Below are positions 26,850-34,852 of a stretch of 64,000 nt of DNA, one piece after another. The notes beneath the pieces were generated by a model. It had not been told where the DNA came from. It saw only the letters and a list, made by a program, of their open reading frames with translations, and searched no databases. A program made the translations under genes and the position numbers. This DNA is from Pandoraea terrigena (GTDB lineage: Bacteria > Pseudomonadota > Gammaproteobacteria > Burkholderiales > Burkholderiaceae): NCBI RefSeq assembly GCF_902459705.1, contig NZ_CABPRU010000009.1, forward strand, positions 124,001 through 188,000. The letters are read 5' to 3'. Numbering within the stretch: the first letter of the stretch is position 1; each line of letters starts with the position of its first letter.

Positions 26850-27328
26850 TGTCGTTGTTCTGGTGAGGTCATACGGTCGCACCGCACCCATCTCGTGAAT
26901 GGGCTCGGTCCTAACCCCGTTGCATATCGCGTGTCTGTCATTTGCCAAACCCCGGAGAACCGCATCGAACGCTGCGTATTGCCCCACGCACGGAAGCGGC
27001 CCGCTGGCGCATGGAGGCGACACCCCATCACGGCGTTGGGCAAATTCTGCCACCTCGACTTCATTGGCGACAAGATTTATTCCAGATGGAATTCTTACTT
27101 CAGGTTACGTCCTGATGACACTTCGACGAAAAGCGCTTGACGTTGAAATGCCCGATTCATGCGGGTTTCCGGCGCATCAGGTACCGCAAGGCGAGCGCCG
27201 CGCGGGCGGCCGGCCAACAATACATCATTGCGGAAAATAGAGATAATTTGGATCACAGACCGTCGACGGGTGCAACTTGTATCGCCTGACGCTCGCGCGG
27301 TGCCGCCGATCGCCTCGGGGACATCGGA
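26850..27328. other. 479-bp intergenic region, no gene seen
   Basis: The open frames here show no recognisable features. The region lies between two minus-strand genes and should contain the end of the 7TM-GGDEF-EAL transcript and the promoter of the WaaZ-like gene. ATTCCA-GA-TGGAAT at 27079-27092 is a small perfect inverted repeat; 27220-27255 is AT-rich. Confidence 0.35.
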
Positions 27329-30300
27329 TCAGTGCAACGCCGACTTGGTCCGATGGCGCGGGTAGTATGCGTCCCCCAACTCGACCAGCAACGACGCCAG
27401 TTGGGGATCACGCACGAAACTGACTGCCGAGTCGGCGGCCAGGATGGCTTCAGGCGTTTGCGGTCGGGCGATCAGGAAGCCTTGCACGTAGTCGACGCCC
27501 AGCTCCGACAAGGCTTCGAGCGTTGCGGCGTCTTCCACCCACTCCGCCACGCTGCGGATGCCGAGATTCTTCGCCAGCGCCACGATCGCCTCGACGATCG
27601 CCAGATTGGCCGGATGCGCCGCCATGCTTTTCACGAAGGCACCGTCAATCTTGATGGCGTCGACCGCGAGATCCTTCAGATACGAGAACGAACTGAAACC
27701 CGCGCCGAAATCGTCGAGCGCAATGCGCCCGCCCAACTGGTGAATCCGGTCGACAAAGCGCCGCGTATTGTCGAGATCGTGAAGCGCCACGGTTTCCGTG
27801 ATCTCGATGCACAGCAGCCCGACGGCGCGCTCATGTACAGCGAGCGTGGCAAAGATGTCCCGAATGAAATGCTCGTCGTTGAGCGACGCCCCGGAGAGAT
27901 TGACGCACACGAACCGCGTCTTCGTGAGACGGTCGCGGTTCAAGTCGATCCACGCAAGCGTATTCGTCAGCACCCATTTATCGATCATGCCGATGCTGCC
28001 GTTCTCCTCGGCCGCGCTGATGACGCGCGAGGCCGGCACGATATTGCCGTCCGAATCGCGCATGCGCAGCAGCACCTCGAAGTTGAGCGACTCGCCGGGC
28101 GACGCCATTTCCATGATGGGCTGCATCTCGAGGAACAGCGTGTTGGGCGTGAGTCCGGCGTCGAGCGCATCGATCAACCGCAATTCGGCGAGGCGCTCGC
28201 GGAACGCGGCTGCCCCGCGCTCGTAGACGACCAGCTCGCGCCGACTCTTCTTGGCTTCGCGGCAGGCACGGTCGGCCGACGAAATCGCATCGGGCACCCG
28301 CATGTCGGCCGTCAGCTCGATCACCCCGGCCGACGCGCGCACCTGGAACGCCCGATCCCCAATCTGATAAGGCTCACCACAGATCGCGTCGACCAGGCGG
28401 CGCGCGACGGCGGCCGCTTCCTTGATCGTCGCATCGCGAAAAACCACGATGAATTCGTCGCCGCCGGTGCGCCCCACGCTCTGGTCGGCCGACAGGCGCG
28501 CGCGCATCCGGTCACATGCCTGGCGCAGAACCTCATCGCCCGCCGCATGACCGAAAAGATCGTTGACGAGCTTGAACCGATCCAGGTCCAGGTAGGCCAG
28601 CGCCGCTGGCCGCGCATCGGATAACGTCCGGACCGCTTCGCCGAGCGCCTTCTCGATACCGCGCCGGTTCGAGACGCCCGTGAGCGGGTCGTTCTCCGCC
28701 AGATAGCGCAGTTGCTCCATCGTGCGGGCCCGCTCGGTGATGTCCTGCAGCGAGCCTTCGATCCGTCCCGCAGAGAAGATCGCCTTGACGAGATAGCGGC
28801 TGGTGCGGCCGTCGTCGCGCGGCAGCGAGAGAATCTCGAGCTCCGATTCATCGCTGTGCTGGGCGACGTCGAGCAGCATGCGCCATGTGTTCTGACCGAA
28901 GAACTGATCCCAGCGGAACGTTCGTTCCTCGGTATCGGGAATGCCCAGCATGGTGTGCAACGCCGCGTTGCCGCGCACGAACACGCCCTGATCGTCGAGG
29001 GTAAACAGGCCGACGGGCGTCACGTCATAGGCATTGCGAAGTTCGGTCTGTGCCTCGAGTTTGCCCTGGTGCTCGGCGCGCATCTGCTCGGCAATGGCCA
29101 GTGCCGCCATGAGACTCGAGAACAGCGCCGCGGTCACACTGTTCAACGCCGACGACAGCGCCCGCGCGTTGAACGCGGCGGCGATCACTTCGGAAAACGT
29201 GGCAAACAGGACGATGGCCAGCGACGCGCTGTACCACATTGCCACGCGCGAGCGCGTCAACACGAGAATGCGGGTCAGCAGCACCAGAACGATCACGATG
29301 CCCAGCGCGGCCACTGCCCACAGCACGGGGATGAAATGCGCGTAAGGCAAGGCAATCGCTGCGCAGCAGAGCACCACGCCGGCCCATTGCAGCACCATCA
29401 CCATCCACCCCAGGCCGACGAGGCGCAGCTCACGCTTGAAAAGCTGCGTGAACAGCGAATAGGTCAGCACGTAGTAGATGGCGAACGTTGCCTTGCGGAC
29501 CAGCGCGTCCAGATCAATGGGGATCGCGCGTTCCAGCCATTGCGTGTCGGCGCCGAGCGAGTTCGCCGCGAGCCGCAGATTACCGATCAACCAGGCGGCA
29601 AACAGAACGTAGAGCCATTCCTTGTTGATGATGGCGGTGACGAGCACGAATGCCGAAAGCGTCAGCAGACCGCCTTCGAGCAGGCCGTTGCTGCGGTGGA
29701 ACTCCCGCTCCGAAATGCGTAGCTCGGACGCCGGCCAGGCCACCAGCGTCAGATGCGCCGGCCCGGAAAACGTGCCCTCGCAAAGGAGCGTGACCGGCGC
29801 GACGAGCGGTCCGAGATCGATCGAAAAGCCGGCTTTCGACATTCGGATGGCCCCACTGACGACGCTGCGGTCCGCACGCCCGATCGCCGGGGCATCAGGA
29901 TTGCGCCAGCACACCAGCGTTTGCGCATGGCGCGATGGAAATTCGATGATCGTATGTTGCGCTGCCCCCACGGGCGGCACGGTGAACCGGAACCACACCG
30001 GGGCTTCGGACAGATGCGTACTGAACTGGCGAACGGTAGGTGCGCGCTCAAGGACGCCCTGCACCATGGGCGGGCCGAATGTCGCGGGAAAATCGCCTTG
30101 CGCCTGAAACGTCAACGGCGTTTCGCCGCGCACGGCGTACTGGCTCTCCTGGAACATCAGCACGAGGCCCGAGAGCAGCATGATGGCAGCGGGAACGGCG
30201 TACAGCGAAATGGTGCGAAATAGCTCGTCGAGACGCGCGCTCACGCGCCAACGGCGCCGCGTGTCGGAGAATTCCGCCAGCTCGTCGGCGAAATCGGTCG

Positions 30301-30346
30301 ACTTGCGGCTGTGATCGTCACGCTCGTTGCCGAGTTCCCCCGCCAT
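27329..30346 (-). CDS. 7TM-sensor PAS-GGDEF-EAL protein (c-di-GMP turnover)
   Basis: A 1005-residue membrane protein. A first helix at about residues 48-66 precedes a periplasmic domain (about 80-215) resembling the 7TMR-DISM extracellular module, then seven hydrophobic helices (about 220-430). A PAS domain (VTPVGLFTLDDQGVFVRGNAALHTML is split across it) is followed by a GGDEF domain with intact GGDEF near residue 628 and an EAL domain. In the latter the signature is FEVLLRM (E retained, Ala to Val), with DDFGAGFSS near 875 and SVAEWVE in place of the common AEGVE. It probably senses an external ligand and alters c-di-GMP; phosphodiesterase activity is plausible because the metal-binding Glu and DD are kept. 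Confidence 0.9.
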   Translation of the reverse strand: MAGELGNERDDHSRKSTDFADELAEFSDTRRRWRVSARLDELFRTISLYAVPAAIMLLSGLVLMFQESQYAVRGETPLTFQAQGDFPATFGPPMVQGVLERAPTVRQFSTHLSEAPVWFRFTVPPVGAAQHTIIEFPSRHAQTLVCWRNPDAPAIGRADRSVVSGAIRMSKAGFSIDLGPLVAPVTLLCEGTFSGPAHLTLVAWPASELRISEREFHRSNGLLEGGLLTLSAFVLVTAIINKEWLYVLFAAWLIGNLRLAANSLGADTQWLERAIPIDLDALVRKATFAIYYVLTYSLFTQLFKRELRLVGLGWMVMVLQWAGVVLCCAAIALPYAHFIPVLWAVAALGIVIVLVLLTRILVLTRSRVAMWYSASLAIVLFATFSEVIAAAFNARALSSALNSVTAALFSSLMAALAIAEQMRAEHQGKLEAQTELRNAYDVTPVGLFTLDDQGVFVRGNAALHTMLGIPDTEERTFRWDQFFGQNTWRMLLDVAQHSDESELEILSLPRDDGRTSRYLVKAIFSAGRIEGSLQDITERARTMEQLRYLAENDPLTGVSNRRGIEKALGEAVRTLSDARPAALAYLDLDRFKLVNDLFGHAAGDEVLRQACDRMRARLSADQSVGRTGGDEFIVVFRDATIKEAAAVARRLVDAICGEPYQIGDRAFQVRASAGVIELTADMRVPDAISSADRACREAKKSRRELVVYERGAAAFRERLAELRLIDALDAGLTPNTLFLEMQPIMEMASPGESLNFEVLLRMRDSDGNIVPASRVISAAEENGSIGMIDKWVLTNTLAWIDLNRDRLTKTRFVCVNLSGASLNDEHFIRDIFATLAVHERAVGLLCIEITETVALHDLDNTRRFVDRIHQLGGRIALDDFGAGFSSFSYLKDLAVDAIKIDGAFVKSMAAHPANLAIVEAIVALAKNLGIRSVAEWVEDAATLEALSELGVDYVQGFLIARPQTPEAILAADSAVSFVRDPQLASLLVELGDAYYPRHRTKSALH

Positions 30347-30561
30347 AGGATTCTTGTGCCCTTATCGTGTTGGTCGCCCCGCGATCCGTACCGGGCAAGG
30401 CGCCACTCGGCGCACCTTGCCGGTCGGGCCGGACCTGTTCCGTGCGACCGGGATGCCGGCCGACACGGACAGGTCTCTTGTGCCCGTCTTCCACGTTATC
30501 GCCGTCGTCGCGAGAACCCCATGCGGCAAGCAACGGGATAACGTTAGCTCGAATAACGGCA

Positions 30562-31434
30562 TTACACCGTCAAGCTGTAGCCTGATGCACTGCATCGTAC
30601 ATCGTCGGCACCAAAAGATAAATCCCGCAAATGCGCGCCAACACTGGCTTCGCCCGACGATGCCCGCACGCCGTCCTGCATCCCGGGCACCCCCAGCCGC
30701 AGGTCGGGATGATGGGTGAGGCACATGTAGGCGAACAAAGGATGTTCCGCTGCTTGCCAACGCGCCCGTGCCTGCGCCACGTCGAGCGCCAGCACGCGGT
30801 GTCCAATGCCGCCCACGTGCGCCATTGGAATCAGGCCTTGCGACGGGAACACATCGGTAAACATCAGCGCTTCATATTGCCGATGCAACGGCGGACGCGC
30901 CGTAATCACCATCCAGTCGATGCCGGACAGCAGGCAATACTGATAGAACGCCTTGAACAGCGCCGTCTTGACGACACGTCCAACGGGCCCCGCCGCGACG
31001 CCAAGACGCGTCGCCTCGGCCAACGCCGCGCTGTCCAGCCATTGGGGCAGCGGCGCCGAATCCTCGAGATGCAAAGGCTGATATCGATTGGTCTGGATAC
31101 GCATTGTCCCGAGAACCGCGCCGTCGAGTCGTGCACGCGCCACGAGCACGAGGGCCCCCGGTTCGTGGTCGCCGGGCTCCGGCTCGCTCAACGTGGCGGC
31201 CAGATCGGGGAGGTGGCGGCCGTATGCCGCCTGGCGCATGGCCACGGCGTCGCGCAACGCGGCTTCGTCGCCCGCAATGGTGACGATGAAGGGCAAACGC
31301 TCTTCACGCATCGTCTCGAGATCGGACGCCGGGGCAGGTACCGCCGCAGGCGCTGACGCAGGACGACGATGGCCGGTCGGCGCGTCGACATGGGGGATGG
31401 ACGAGACATCAGAGACTTGGGCAAGGTCGAACAT
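30562..31434 (-). CDS. FeeM-like N-acyl amino acid synthase / autoinducer-synthase-fold acyltransferase
   Basis: A 290-residue protein. ATG 31434 is preceded by AGGAG with 8-base spacing; a GTG three codons upstream would overlap the ribosome-binding site. The first 55 residues are low-complexity. The core (about 55-235) matches the GNAT-related FeeM fold: RQAAYGRHLPD, LVARARLDGAVLGTMRIQTN, EATRLGVA and ARPPLHRQYEALMF. FeeM proteins N-acylate amino acids (tyrosine in the original soil clones) using acyl-ACP and resemble LuxI-type synthases. No acyl carrier protein gene lies nearby. The neighbour upstream is the divergent MarR gene; downstream is the c-di-GMP protein 215 bp away. Product unknown. 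Confidence 0.7.
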   Translation of the reverse strand: MFDLAQVSDVSSIPHVDAPTGHRRPASAPAAVPAPASDLETMREERLPFIVTIAGDEAALRDAVAMRQAAYGRHLPDLAATLSEPEPGDHEPGALVLVARARLDGAVLGTMRIQTNRYQPLHLEDSAPLPQWLDSAALAEATRLGVAAGPVGRVVKTALFKAFYQYCLLSGIDWMVITARPPLHRQYEALMFTDVFPSQGLIPMAHVGGIGHRVLALDVAQARARWQAAEHPLFAYMCLTHHPDLRLGVPGMQDGVRASSGEASVGAHLRDLSFGADDVRCSASGYSLTV

Positions 31435-31797
31435 GATTGACACTCCTTAAGGTCAATAGAGGTTGCGTGTGATGCACAGGCGGTCTCGCCAGCGCATCGC
31501 ACAATGCCTTTCTTGATCCGCCAAGGCGAAGTGTCAAGTGCTTATTTTTCTTGGCTTTTTCAGATTTCCACGGGCAGCGCGCGAGCGTCCCGCCGGCGCG
31601 TCGGCCCATCGCCCGGGAAGCCGCGTCGCGCCGGGTAAAACCGGCCGTACCCCGATGCCTTGCCCACCGCGCCGCGTCCGGGTGTCACCTATTTGCGACA
31701 GTTGCAGCCCAAAGCAAGATTCTGGCAAAATGATAAACCCGTTTACTAATTGATCGCACCGGGCCGGCCTGGCCGCCGCCCCGGCGCCCGCCCCGAT
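31435..31797. other. 363-bp divergent promoter region (FeeM-like / MarR)
   Basis: No gene is seen. For the minus-strand FeeM-like gene, TTGACA (complement of 31532-31537) is a consensus -35 box about 100 bp from the start, but no good -10 follows at 17 bp. The perfect palindrome CGCCAAGGCG (31519-31528) falls inside the would-be spacer, so a regulator bound there would block polymerase. The MarR-side operator is listed separately. Confidence 0.4.
31734..31745. promoter_or_regulatory. Candidate MarR operator
   Basis: TAAAC-CC-GTTTA is a perfect inverted repeat 53 bp upstream of the MarR start, in the position expected for autorepression of the MarR-efflux operon. Confidence 0.45.
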
Positions 31798-32286
31798 ATG
31801 CCGAAAATCGATTGGTCGTCCCGTTTCGGCACGCTGGTGCACGACGTCGCGCGCGTTCATTCGCGCCTGTTCGACCGGCGTGCCCGCGGCAACTTCGATC
31901 TCACGCGCGCTCAATGCCGCGTGCTGGTCATGTTGCATCGCTTTGGGGTCCAGACACAGGTCGAACTGGCCGAACGCATGGAGTTGACGCCGATGGCGCT
32001 GGTAAGACTGCTGGACCGGCTCAGGGAGAAGGGCCTTGTGCGACGCGAACGCGATCCGAACGACAAGCGCGCGCACCTGCTCTACTTGACGGACGCCTCG
32101 GAGGGGAAGATCGACATGATCGTCGCCTTCGCCAATGCGATCGAACGCGAAGCGCTGGCCGACCTCACACCCGCCGAGCGAGCCGAACTGTCGCGTTTGC
32201 TGAGCAAGGTGCTGACGAACCTGACGCGCGCCGAAGCCGAATGTCCGTCACCGGCGCGCCGTGGCGAGGAGACCGTCCCGGAGTAA
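31798..32286 (+). CDS. MarR-family transcriptional regulator
   Basis: A 162-residue winged-helix protein. I start at ATG 31798; a TTG at 31750 would add 16 residues of low-complexity sequence. The DNA-binding part (about 40-115) shows LTRAQCRVLVMLHRFGVQTQVELAERMELTPMALVRLLDRL in pieces and the wing motif RERDPNDKRAHLLYLT, the MarR signature with the conserved D-x-R. MarR proteins dimerise and release DNA on binding phenolics or on oxidation. The EmrB-type exporter starts 82 bp downstream on the same strand, so this is a self-regulating efflux module, and TAAACCCGTTTA upstream is the likely operator. Confidence 0.9.
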   Translation: MPKIDWSSRFGTLVHDVARVHSRLFDRRARGNFDLTRAQCRVLVMLHRFGVQTQVELAERMELTPMALVRLLDRLREKGLVRRERDPNDKRAHLLYLTDASEGKIDMIVAFANAIEREALADLTPAERAELSRLLSKVLTNLTRAEAECPSPARRGEETVPE

Positions 32287-32367
32287 GCCACCCGCGCGGG
32301 AGACAACGCGTGCGACCGCTCAACGCGTCGCACTGCCATCAAGACAAAACCACGATCCAGCAAAGGA

Positions 32368-33912
32368 ATGACCGTGTCATCCCCCCAAACGGCTGACGAT
32401 CCGGGCAAACATCGGGCGCTCGTCAGCGTATCTGTCATGCTCGCGACGGTGTTGCAAACCCTGGACAGCACCATCGCCAACGTGGCGCTGCCCCATATGC
32501 AGGGCAGCCTGTCCGCCTCGCAGGACTCCATTACCTGGGTATTGACGTCCTATATCGTGGCGGCCGCCATTGCCACGCCCCTCACCGGCACGCTCTGCGC
32601 ACGCTTCGGACGCCGGCGCGTCTTCCTGTGGTCCGTCGCCGGTTTCACGATTGCCTCGGCCTTGTGCGGCATGGCGCATTCGCTCACGGAAATCGTGGCC
32701 GCCCGGCTGTTCCAGGGGATTTGCGGCGCGGCGCTCGTGCCGCTGTCGCAGGCGACCATGCTCGACATCAACCCGCCGCACAAGCACGGCTCGGCGATGG
32801 CGGTGTTTGGCATGGGGGTGATGGTGGGCCCGATTCTCGGCCCGTCGCTCGGTGGCTGGCTCACCGATAGCTACAACTGGCGCTGGGTGTTCTACATCAA
32901 CCTGCCCATCGGCCTGATCGCATTCCTCGGCATTGCCGCCTATCTGAGAGAGCCGCTCGAGCAGAAGGCTGGGAAGTTCGACGTGCTGGGCTTCGTCACG
33001 CTCAGCCTGGCCATCGGCCTGCTGCAGTTGCTGCTCGACCGCGGGGAACAGCAGGATTGGCTGAACGCCACCGAGATCTGGCTGGAGATGCTCGGCGCCA
33101 TCATCTGCTTTGCGTACTTCGTCGTCCATACATGGACGGCCGGCGCGCATTCATTCTTCGACCGCGCGTTGCTGCGTGACCGGAACTTCAACACGGGCAT
33201 CGTCTACATTTTCGTCGTCGGCATCATTCTGTATGCCACGCGCGCCCTGCTCCCGCCCATGCTGCAAGGTCTGTTCGGCTACCCCGCCATCCTCACCGGG
33301 CTGGTGACGGCGCCCTCCGGAGCCGGCACCATGGCCGCCATGCTGATCGTCGGACGGCTGGTCGGCAAGGTCGACGTTCGCTACCTGCTGGGTTTCGGCT
33401 TCGCGTTGACCGCCTATTCGCTCTATCTGATGGCCGGCTACTCGCTCACGCTGCGTCCGTCGGATATCGTCTGGCCCGGGGTCATTCAGGGTTTTGGTCT
33501 CGGCTTCGTCTTCGTGCCGCTCACCACGGTCACGTTTGCCACGCTGCCCGGCACGCTACGCGCGGACGGCGCTGCGATCTACAGCCTGTCGCGCAACATC
33601 GGCAGCAGTATCGGCATCTCGGTCGTGCAGACGCTGCTCACCCAGAACACGCAAGTCAATCACGCGGTGCTCTCGGAGCACATCACGCGGTTCACACAAG
33701 GCATCGAAGCTTACGCACAGACGTACGGTGCCGCGGCGATGGCCGCGCTGAATGCGGAAGTCACGCGACAGGCCGCGATGATCGCCTACCTGGACGACTT
33801 CCGGCTGATGATGGCGCTCACGATCGCCGTCATGCCGCTGCTGCTCTTCATACGCGTGAAGAGGCGCGCCCCCGGCGAAGGCGACGAGATCGTGCACGTG
33901 GCGGCCGACTGA
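32368..33912 (+). CDS. EmrB/QacA-type MFS drug exporter (DHA2, 14 helices)
   Basis: A 514-residue membrane protein. LDSTIANVALPHM in helix 1, the loop motif GRRRVF, and LGPSLGGWLTDSYNWRWVFYINLPIG (split across helix 5) are the hallmarks of the 14-helix DHA2 drug:proton antiporters. Start choice is delicate: AAAGGA directly abuts ATG 32368, while GTG 32374 has a six-base spacing to the same sequence and may be the true start. No EmrA-like adaptor gene is next to it, so it may act alone in the inner membrane. Its partner upstream is the MarR regulator; downstream the IclR gene is convergent, with 7 bp between stops. Confidence 0.9.
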   Translation: MTVSSPQTADDPGKHRALVSVSVMLATVLQTLDSTIANVALPHMQGSLSASQDSITWVLTSYIVAAAIATPLTGTLCARFGRRRVFLWSVAGFTIASALCGMAHSLTEIVAARLFQGICGAALVPLSQATMLDINPPHKHGSAMAVFGMGVMVGPILGPSLGGWLTDSYNWRWVFYINLPIGLIAFLGIAAYLREPLEQKAGKFDVLGFVTLSLAIGLLQLLLDRGEQQDWLNATEIWLEMLGAIICFAYFVVHTWTAGAHSFFDRALLRDRNFNTGIVYIFVVGIILYATRALLPPMLQGLFGYPAILTGLVTAPSGAGTMAAMLIVGRLVGKVDVRYLLGFGFALTAYSLYLMAGYSLTLRPSDIVWPGVIQGFGLGFVFVPLTTVTFATLPGTLRADGAAIYSLSRNIGSSIGISVVQTLLTQNTQVNHAVLSEHITRFTQGIEAYAQTYGAAAMAALNAEVTRQAAMIAYLDDFRLMMALTIAVMPLLLFIRVKRRAPGEGDEIVHVAAD

Positions 33913-33919
33913 CGCGGCG

Positions 33920-34768
33920 TCAACTCTCCTGGCGACGGCGCGCCGACAAGGCCCCCGCCGTCTGGATCACGAGGTCGGCGAAGCGCCGCTCGTCGCGCTC
34001 GGCATTCCAGCGCACGCGAGGCACGGCAATGTTGATCGCGCCGATGGCCCGCCCATCCTGGTTCACTACGGCCGCCGCCGTCGAAATGTCGCCCATGAAA
34101 AACTCGTCTTCGGTGTGCGCATACCCTTGCTTGCGAATGCGTGCCAGCCGCTCCTTGATCTTGCGCGGCTGCGCCACGGTGGCTGGCGTGAACTGCACGA
34201 GATTCGTGCGCGCGAGAAGGTCGTCGACCTCGGCATCGTCGAGCGTAGCCAGCATCGCCAGCCCCGGCGCCGTGCAATAGGCCGGCAGGCGCGAGCCAAC
34301 GATGACGTTCGCATTGAACACACTGCGGCTCACGATACGCAGAACGAACACGATGTCCGTGTCCAGACGCACCGTCAAGTTCGTTGCCTCTTCGGTTTCG
34401 GCCGCCAGTTGCTGCAGATAGGGGGCGGCACGGCTGACCAGTTCGTTCGAGACGAGGTAGTGATATGTGAAGTCCAGCAGCTTCGGCGAGAGTTCATACT
34501 TCTTGCTCTGCGGGTCCTTGAGCAGATAGCCCAACGCCGAGAGCGTGAAGGTGAAGCGCTGCGCCGCGCTGATGTCCAGCCCCGTGGCCGCCGCGATTTC
34601 GGAGAGCGACAGATGACGCTTCGAACCGTCGAATGCCGTCAGCACTTTCATCGCCTTTTCGACGGATTGAACGTAGAGCGTGGAGTCGGTCGACGCAGCG
34701 ACGGCGGCGGCCGCTTCGGGGGCGGTCGCCGTCTTGGCGCGAGTGCGGGGTGCTTTGGTGGTGGCCAC
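33920..34768 (-). CDS. IclR-family transcriptional regulator
   Basis: A 282-residue protein. After an alanine/threonine-rich leader of about 30 residues, an IclR winged helix spans about 32-95 (SVEKAMKVLTAFDGSKRHLSLSEIAAATGLDISAAQRF in part). The effector-binding domain follows, with the family segments YCTAPGLAMLA, GYAHTEDEFFMGDISTAAAVVNQDGRAIGAIN (split) near the C-terminus. IclR proteins bind small organic acids. It is transcribed in the same direction as the upstream catabolic operon (34853-41459), separated by 84 bp that contain TTATCTCATAAAAATAAC, which is also present in the operon promoter. Autoregulation plus control of that operon is the simplest reading. Confidence 0.92.
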   Translation of the reverse strand: MATTKAPRTRAKTATAPEAAAAVAASTDSTLYVQSVEKAMKVLTAFDGSKRHLSLSEIAAATGLDISAAQRFTFTLSALGYLLKDPQSKKYELSPKLLDFTYHYLVSNELVSRAAPYLQQLAAETEEATNLTVRLDTDIVFVLRIVSRSVFNANVIVGSRLPAYCTAPGLAMLATLDDAEVDDLLARTNLVQFTPATVAQPRKIKERLARIRKQGYAHTEDEFFMGDISTAAAVVNQDGRAIGAINIAVPRVRWNAERDERRFADLVIQTAGALSARRRQES

Positions 34769-34800
34769 GATATCGATGGAATGGGGCAGACAGAAGCGAA

Positions 34801-34818
34801 TTATCTCATAAAAATAAC
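34801..34818. promoter_or_regulatory. Candidate IclR operator, regulator copy
   Basis: TTATCTCATAAAAATAAC, 33 bp upstream of the IclR start codon. It shares TTATCTCA-N4-AATAAC with the site at 41543-41560 ahead of the catabolic operon and has the same inverted TTAT-N9-ATAA core. A second inverted TTAT-ACCG-ATAA occurs at 34827-34838. Confidence 0.65.
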
Positions 34819-34852
34819 ACTCTATCTTATACCGATAACCTGGACATCGCCG

